Shown here in pieces: positions 4,859-9,212 of a stretch of 9,212 nt of DNA (positions within the stretch are counted from its first letter, which is position 1; each line of letters opens with the position of its first letter). A model generated the notes under the pieces. That model was given only the letters and a program-made list of their open reading frames with translations, had not been told where the DNA came from and ran no database searches. The DNA is from VRUE01 sp044867925. Lineage in GTDB: Bacteria > Actinomycetota > Thermoleophilia > Solirubrobacterales > 70-9. The stretch lies in assembly GCA_044867925.1 (NCBI GenBank), contig JBIOVV010000021.1:1-9212 (forward strand), in the 5' to 3' direction. A program made the translations under genes and the position numbers.

Positions 4859-5338
4859 TCAGAGGTCCAGCTCGTAGTAGAGCATTCGGGGGCCGTCGGG
4901 GGGGCCTTCGTGGTTGGTGAAGCTTCGGCTCTCGTAGAGGGCGCGGGCCTCGGTGTCAGTTTCTCCGGTGGTCAGCTCGAAGTGGTCGGCGCCCAGTTGG
5001 CGGGCGAGCTCGATTGCTCTGTCGAGGAGGGCGCCGCCGATTCCTTGGCCGCGGTGCTCGGGGGCTACGTAGAGCTCTTCGAGGTGGGTGTCCTTTGCTT
5101 GGGACCAGAGGGAGGGGCGGAGGCGGAAGAGGGCGAAGCCCTGGGGTGGGTCGCCGGCCAGGAGGACCGTGATCTCCTCGCTCTCGAGCAGTTCGCCGAG
5201 GCGCTCGGTGAGGGTCGGAACGCCTGGGGTGAAGTCCTCGTATTCGCTGTTGAAGTCGTGCAGAAGCTGGGCGACGGCTGCCGCGTCCGCGACGGCGGCC
5301 CGGCGGATTTCGCTCTGGGGTGCTCCGGCCATCCTCAT
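4859..5338 (-). CDS. GNAT-family N-acetyltransferase
   Basis: GNAT enzymes transfer an acetyl group from acetyl-CoA to an amine; the substrate here cannot be read from sequence. With the ATG at 5336-5338 the protein has 159 residues. It starts with the usual beta1/alpha1 pattern (SEIRRAAVADAAAVAQLL, 9-26). The acetyl-CoA-binding motif A, LEELYVAPEHRGQGIGGALL (86-105), carries the R-G-Q-G-I-G pyrophosphate loop. A C-terminal EARALYESRSF (130-140) holds the common Tyr of the active-site region. An upstream ATG at 5392 would extend it by 18 residues into gcvT and is less likely; ATG 5332 is also possible. No strong Shine-Dalgarno is seen. The gene is divergent from gcvT (38 nt apart) and convergent with ftsZ, so it is probably transcribed alone. 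Confidence 0.85.
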   Translation of the reverse strand: MRMAGAPQSEIRRAAVADAAAVAQLLHDFNSEYEDFTPGVPTLTERLGELLESEEITVLLAGDPPQGFALFRLRPSLWSQAKDTHLEELYVAPEHRGQGIGGALLDRAIELARQLGADHFELTTGETDTEARALYESRSFTNHEGPPDGPRMLYYELDL

Positions 5339-5363
5339 GCTGAGCTTGCCACAGCTCTTCAAA

Positions 5364-5369
5364 TACGCT
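5364..5369 (+). promoter_or_regulatory. Predicted -10 element of gcvT (leaderless transcript)
   Basis: TACGCT fits TAnnnT and ends 7 nt before the gcvT GTG, which places the expected transcription start at or next to the first base of the start codon. There is no Shine-Dalgarno before the GTG (bases 5371-5376 are CCGCGC). No convincing -35 hexamer is seen at the right distance; TTGCCA at 5346 is only 12 nt away. Confidence 0.45.
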
Positions 5370-5376
5370 GCCGCGC

Positions 5377-6459
5377 GTGGCTGACGCGACACTGCGACGC
5401 ACTCCCCTCTACGAGCGGCACGCCGACCTCGGCGCCAAGCTCGTTCCCTTCGCCGGCTGGGAGATGCCGGTCACCTACGAGGGGATCCGCGAGGAGCACG
5501 CCGCCGTGCGCACGCACGCGGGCATGTTCGACGTCTCGCACATGGGCGAGGTCGAGGTCGAGGGGCCGGGCGCGCTCGCCTTCCTGCAGCGCCTGCTCTC
5601 CAACGACTTGGCCAAGCTCGAGATCGGCGGGGCTCAGTACTCCTGCCTCTGCAACGAGGAGGGCGGCGTCCTCGACGATCTCTTCGCCTACCGGCTCGGC
5701 GGCGACCGCTACCTGATCGTCACCAACTCGGCCAACCACGCGGCCGACCTGGCCTGGCTGGGGCGCTGGAGCCGCGGCTTCGACGTCACCGTGCGCGACG
5801 TCGCCGATCGCTACGCGATGCTCGCCGTGCAGGGGCCGCACGCCCGCGCCATCGTCACTCGCGCCCTCGGCGTGGCGCTGCCGGCGCGGATGAGGATCGC
5901 GCCGGTGCGGCTCGGCGACCGCCCGGCCCTTGCCTGCGGCACGGGCTACACCGGGGAGGACGGGGTCGAGCTCTTGATCGACCCCGCGATCGCGCCGGCG
6001 ATCTGGGCCGAGCTGCTCGACGCCGGCGTCGTCCCCTGCGGGCTAGGCGCCCGCGACACGCTGCGTCTCGAGGTCTGCTTCCACCTGCACGGCAACGATC
6101 TGACGCCGGAGCGCAACCCGATCGAAGCCGGGCTCGGCTGGTGCTGCGCCGAGGCGACCGGGTTCGTCGGCGCCGAGGCGGTCGCCCGGATGCGCCGCGA
6201 GGGCCCGGCGGAGAAGCTGGCGCCGTTCAAGATCGAGGGCGCCGGGATCCCGCGCGAAGGCAATCCGGTCCTCTCCGGCGGGGAGCCCGCCGGCATCGTC
6301 AGCTCGGGCACCTTCTCTCCCTCGCTCGAGCTCGGCATCGGCATGGCCTATCTGCGGGCCGAGCTCGCTGAGCCCGGCGCCGAGGTCGAGATCGACGTGC
6401 GAGGCAAGCATCGCCCCGCCCGGATAGCTTCCAAGCCCCTCTACCCCTCGAAAGGATGA
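5377..6459 (+). CDS. gcvT: GcvT, aminomethyltransferase (glycine cleavage T-protein)
   Basis: GcvT takes the aminomethyl group carried on lipoyl-GcvH and, with tetrahydrofolate, releases NH3 and 5,10-methylene-THF in the cytoplasm. The 360-residue protein is of normal length. It shows the N-terminal LVPFAGWEMPV (22-32), MFDVSHMGEVEVEG (50-63), the folate-site GGVLDDL (96-102) with its Asp pair, and VTNSAN (115-120). Further on are TGYTGEDGVEL (189-199), GLGARDTLRLE (222-232) and NPIEAGLGW (247-255). The start is GTG 5377, giving VADATLRRTPLYERH, which matches the usual T-protein N-terminus; no Shine-Dalgarno precedes it, so a leaderless message is likely. Its TGA overlaps the gcvH ATG (ATGA), so the two are translationally coupled. 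A glycine riboswitch has no room in the 38-nt gap upstream. Confidence 0.97.
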   Translation: MADATLRRTPLYERHADLGAKLVPFAGWEMPVTYEGIREEHAAVRTHAGMFDVSHMGEVEVEGPGALAFLQRLLSNDLAKLEIGGAQYSCLCNEEGGVLDDLFAYRLGGDRYLIVTNSANHAADLAWLGRWSRGFDVTVRDVADRYAMLAVQGPHARAIVTRALGVALPARMRIAPVRLGDRPALACGTGYTGEDGVELLIDPAIAPAIWAELLDAGVVPCGLGARDTLRLEVCFHLHGNDLTPERNPIEAGLGWCCAEATGFVGAEAVARMRREGPAEKLAPFKIEGAGIPREGNPVLSGGEPAGIVSSGTFSPSLELGIGMAYLRAELAEPGAEVEIDVRGKHRPARIASKPLYPSKG

Positions 6460-6857
6460 CGTTGGCCGACGCGAGCTACCCCGACGACCTGCTCTACCAC
6501 GACCAGCACGACTGGGCCCGGCTCGACGGGGACGGCCATGCCGTCTTCGGGATCACCTGGTACGCCCAGGACAGCCTCGGCGAGGTCGTCTTCTACGACG
6601 CCCCCGAGGTCGGGGCGACGATCTCCAAAGACGCCTCCTACGCTGAGGTCGAGTCGGTCAAGGCCGTCTCCGACGTGATCGCGCCCCTCTCCGGGGAGAT
6701 CGTCGAGGTCAACGACTCGCTCGAAGACACGCCGGAGAAGATCAACGAGGACCCCTACGGCGAGGGCTGGCTGGTCAAGGTCAAGCTGACCGCGCCGGAG
6801 GAGACCGGGGCGCTGCTCGGCGCCGCCGAATACCGCAAGCTGCTCGAGAGCAGCTAG
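6456..6857 (+). CDS. gcvH: GcvH, lipoyl carrier H-protein of glycine cleavage
   Basis: GcvH is the small lipoylated shuttle that moves the aminomethyl group from the P-protein to the T-protein and is reoxidised by the L-protein. Numbering from ATG 6456 (133 residues), it has the HDWARLDGD segment (18-26), GITWYAQDSLGEVVFYDAPE (32-51) and the lipoylation site AEVESVKAVSD (63-73) with Lys69. SGEIVEVN (79-86) and PYGEGWLVKVK (100-110) follow. The ATG overlaps the gcvT stop. An alternative start is TTG 6462: AAAGGA (6451-6456) lies 5 nt before it and only abuts the ATG, so the true protein may be two residues shorter. A 36-nt gap separates it from gcvPA. Confidence 0.97.
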   Translation: MTLADASYPDDLLYHDQHDWARLDGDGHAVFGITWYAQDSLGEVVFYDAPEVGATISKDASYAEVESVKAVSDVIAPLSGEIVEVNDSLEDTPEKINEDPYGEGWLVKVKLTAPEETGALLGAAEYRKLLESS

Positions 6858-6880
6858 CGCGGGCCCGCCCCTGGCTTCCG

Positions 6881-6886
6881 TAGCCT
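6881..6886 (+). promoter_or_regulatory. Predicted -10 element of gcvPA (leaderless transcript)
   Basis: TAGCCT fits TAnnnT and ends 7 nt before the gcvPA GTG, the same distance as at gcvT. The bases between (TTCAGCGC region) hold no Shine-Dalgarno. A -35 is not obvious. This suggests a second, internal start of transcription in the gcv cluster, though read-through from gcvT-gcvH is also possible. Confidence 0.4.
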
Positions 6887-6893
6887 TCAGCGC

Positions 6894-8284
<1,391 letters not shown>

Positions 8285-8285
<1 letters not shown>

Positions 8286-9212
8286 TGGCCCTCACCGAGA
8301 CACCGATGCAGGCCGAACGCGCCAGGACGATCTACGAGAAGTCGAAGCCGGGACGGCGCGCCGCTGTGCTTCCCGACGCCGAAGTGCCGGAGCCGCCGCT
8401 CGAGGAGCTGATCCCCGCCGGCCTGCTGCGCGCCGAGCCGCCGCGCCTGCCCGAGATCGCCGAGCCGGAGATCGTCCGCCACTACAACAAGCTCTCGCGG
8501 CGCAACTTCGACCTCGACAGCGGCTTCTACCCGCTCGGCTCCTGCACGATGAAGCACAACCCGCGGCTCAACGAGCGGGTCGCGGCGCTGCCCGGCCACG
8601 CTCGTCTGCATCCCGCCCAGGACCCCAGGCACGCCCAGGGCGCGCTGGAGCTGATGTGGCTTCTGCAGGAGTCGCTGGGGGAGATCTGCGGCCTGCCCCA
8701 CGTCAGCCTGCAGCCCTCGGCCGGCTCCCACGGAGAGCTCGCCGGCCTGCTGCTGACGCGCGCCTACCACGCCGATCGCGGCGAAGAGCGGACCAAGGTG
8801 CTCGCTCCCGATACCTCGCACGGGACCAACCCCGCTTCGGTGACGATGGCCGGCTACGAGGTGGTCAAGGTCGCCACCAACGAGCGCGGCGGGGTCGAGA
8901 TGGACGATCTGCGAGCGAAGATCGACGCGGGCCCCGACCAGGTCGCCTGCCTGATGCTGACCAACCCCAACACGCTCGGGCTCTTCGACGAGAACATCGC
9001 CGAGATCGCCGGGCTGATCCACGCGGCGGGGGGGACGCTCTACTACGACGGCGCCAACCTCAACGCCGTGATGGGTCACTCGCGCCCCGGCGACATGGGC
9101 TTCGACATCGTCCACGTCAACCTGCACAAGTCCTTCAGCCAGCCGCACGGCGGCGGCGGCCCCGGCGCCGGGCCGATCGCGGTCTCCGAGCGGATCGAGC
9201 CCTTCCTGCCGC
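8285..9212 (+). CDS. gcvPB: GcvPB, glycine dehydrogenase (decarboxylating) subunit 2 (5' part)
   Basis: This is the PLP-bearing C-terminal half (beta subunit) of the P-protein. The frame is open from ATG 8285 to the window end, giving 309 codons; roughly 170-200 residues are probably missing, judging from usual family length. Visible motifs are KLSRRNFDLDSGFYPLGSC (69-87) running into TMKHNP, LQPSAGSHGELAGL, DTSHGTNPASVTMAG and TNPNTLGLFDENI. The substrate/cofactor strand YYDGANLNAVMG and the PLP-lysine segment VNLHKSFSQPHGGGGPGAGP follow, with Lys282. The start overlaps the gcvPA stop by one base (TGATG), so the two subunits are translated together, consistent with an alpha2beta2 enzyme. A weak purine run GAGAG lies about 10 nt upstream. 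Confidence 0.96.

Noticed and set aside
5339..5376. A glycine riboswitch upstream of gcvT
   Set aside because: The gap between the divergent gcvT and GNAT starts is only 38 nt, too short for the aptamer, and no matching core is visible.
5339..5392. An 18-residue N-terminal extension of the GNAT protein starting at 5392
   Set aside because: It would overlap the start of divergent gcvT, and the GNAT fold begins only after the later ATG codons at 5336-5338 or 5330-5332.
6858..6893. The GC palindrome GCGGGCCCGC (6859-6868) after gcvH as a terminator
   Set aside because: It has no loop and no U-tract, and short GC palindromes are expected by chance at this base composition.

Overview
The window looks like a chromosomal segment of a high-GC bacterium, most likely a deep-branching Actinomycetota such as Thermoleophilia (inference). 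The evidence is a murG-murC-murB-ftsQ-ftsZ order without ftsA, an FtsZ with an actinobacterial-type C-terminal tail, GTG/TTG starts, and a glycine decarboxylase P-protein split into two subunits. The better-known Streptomyces and Mycobacterium lineages have a single-chain P-protein. No tRNA, rRNA, CRISPR array, insertion sequence or phage gene is visible.

Left part (1-4732, + strand): the end of a division/cell-wall (dcw) cluster. It holds the 3' end of murG, then murC, murB, a short FtsQ/DivIB-like gene and ftsZ. MurG, MurC and MurB make peptidoglycan precursors; FtsQ and FtsZ belong to the divisome. The genes from murG to ftsQ are tightly packed. The murG/murC and murC/murB junctions carry two copies of one ~66-69 nt sequence. 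Each copy contains a helix that can sequester the Shine-Dalgarno of the next gene, and each also encodes a 19-20 codon micro-ORF starting with the same eight residues (MSFRCAFA). The micro-ORF overlaps the upstream stop and the downstream start by 4 nt. ftsZ is preceded by a 256-nt gap with several inverted repeats, a repeated ACCCTYRA motif, a good sigma-70-like promoter and a stem-loop just before the ribosome-binding site.

Middle (4733-5338): a ~108 nt near-perfect palindromic structure separates ftsZ from a convergent GNAT acetyltransferase gene on the - strand.

Right part (5377-9212, + strand): the glycine cleavage system gcvT-gcvH-gcvPA-gcvPB, the last cut by the window edge. T, H and the two P subunits together oxidatively cleave glycine to CO2, NH3 and methylene-tetrahydrofolate; the L protein is not in the window. 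gcvT and gcvPA both lack a Shine-Dalgarno, and both have a TAnnnT hexamer ending exactly 7 nt before their GTG. This suggests two promoters giving leaderless transcripts.

Most genes are standard. The most unusual items are the twin intergenic element/micro-ORFs, the palindrome after ftsZ, the structured ftsZ leader, and two shortened proteins: MurC with a reduced central domain and FtsQ with no room for a POTRA domain.
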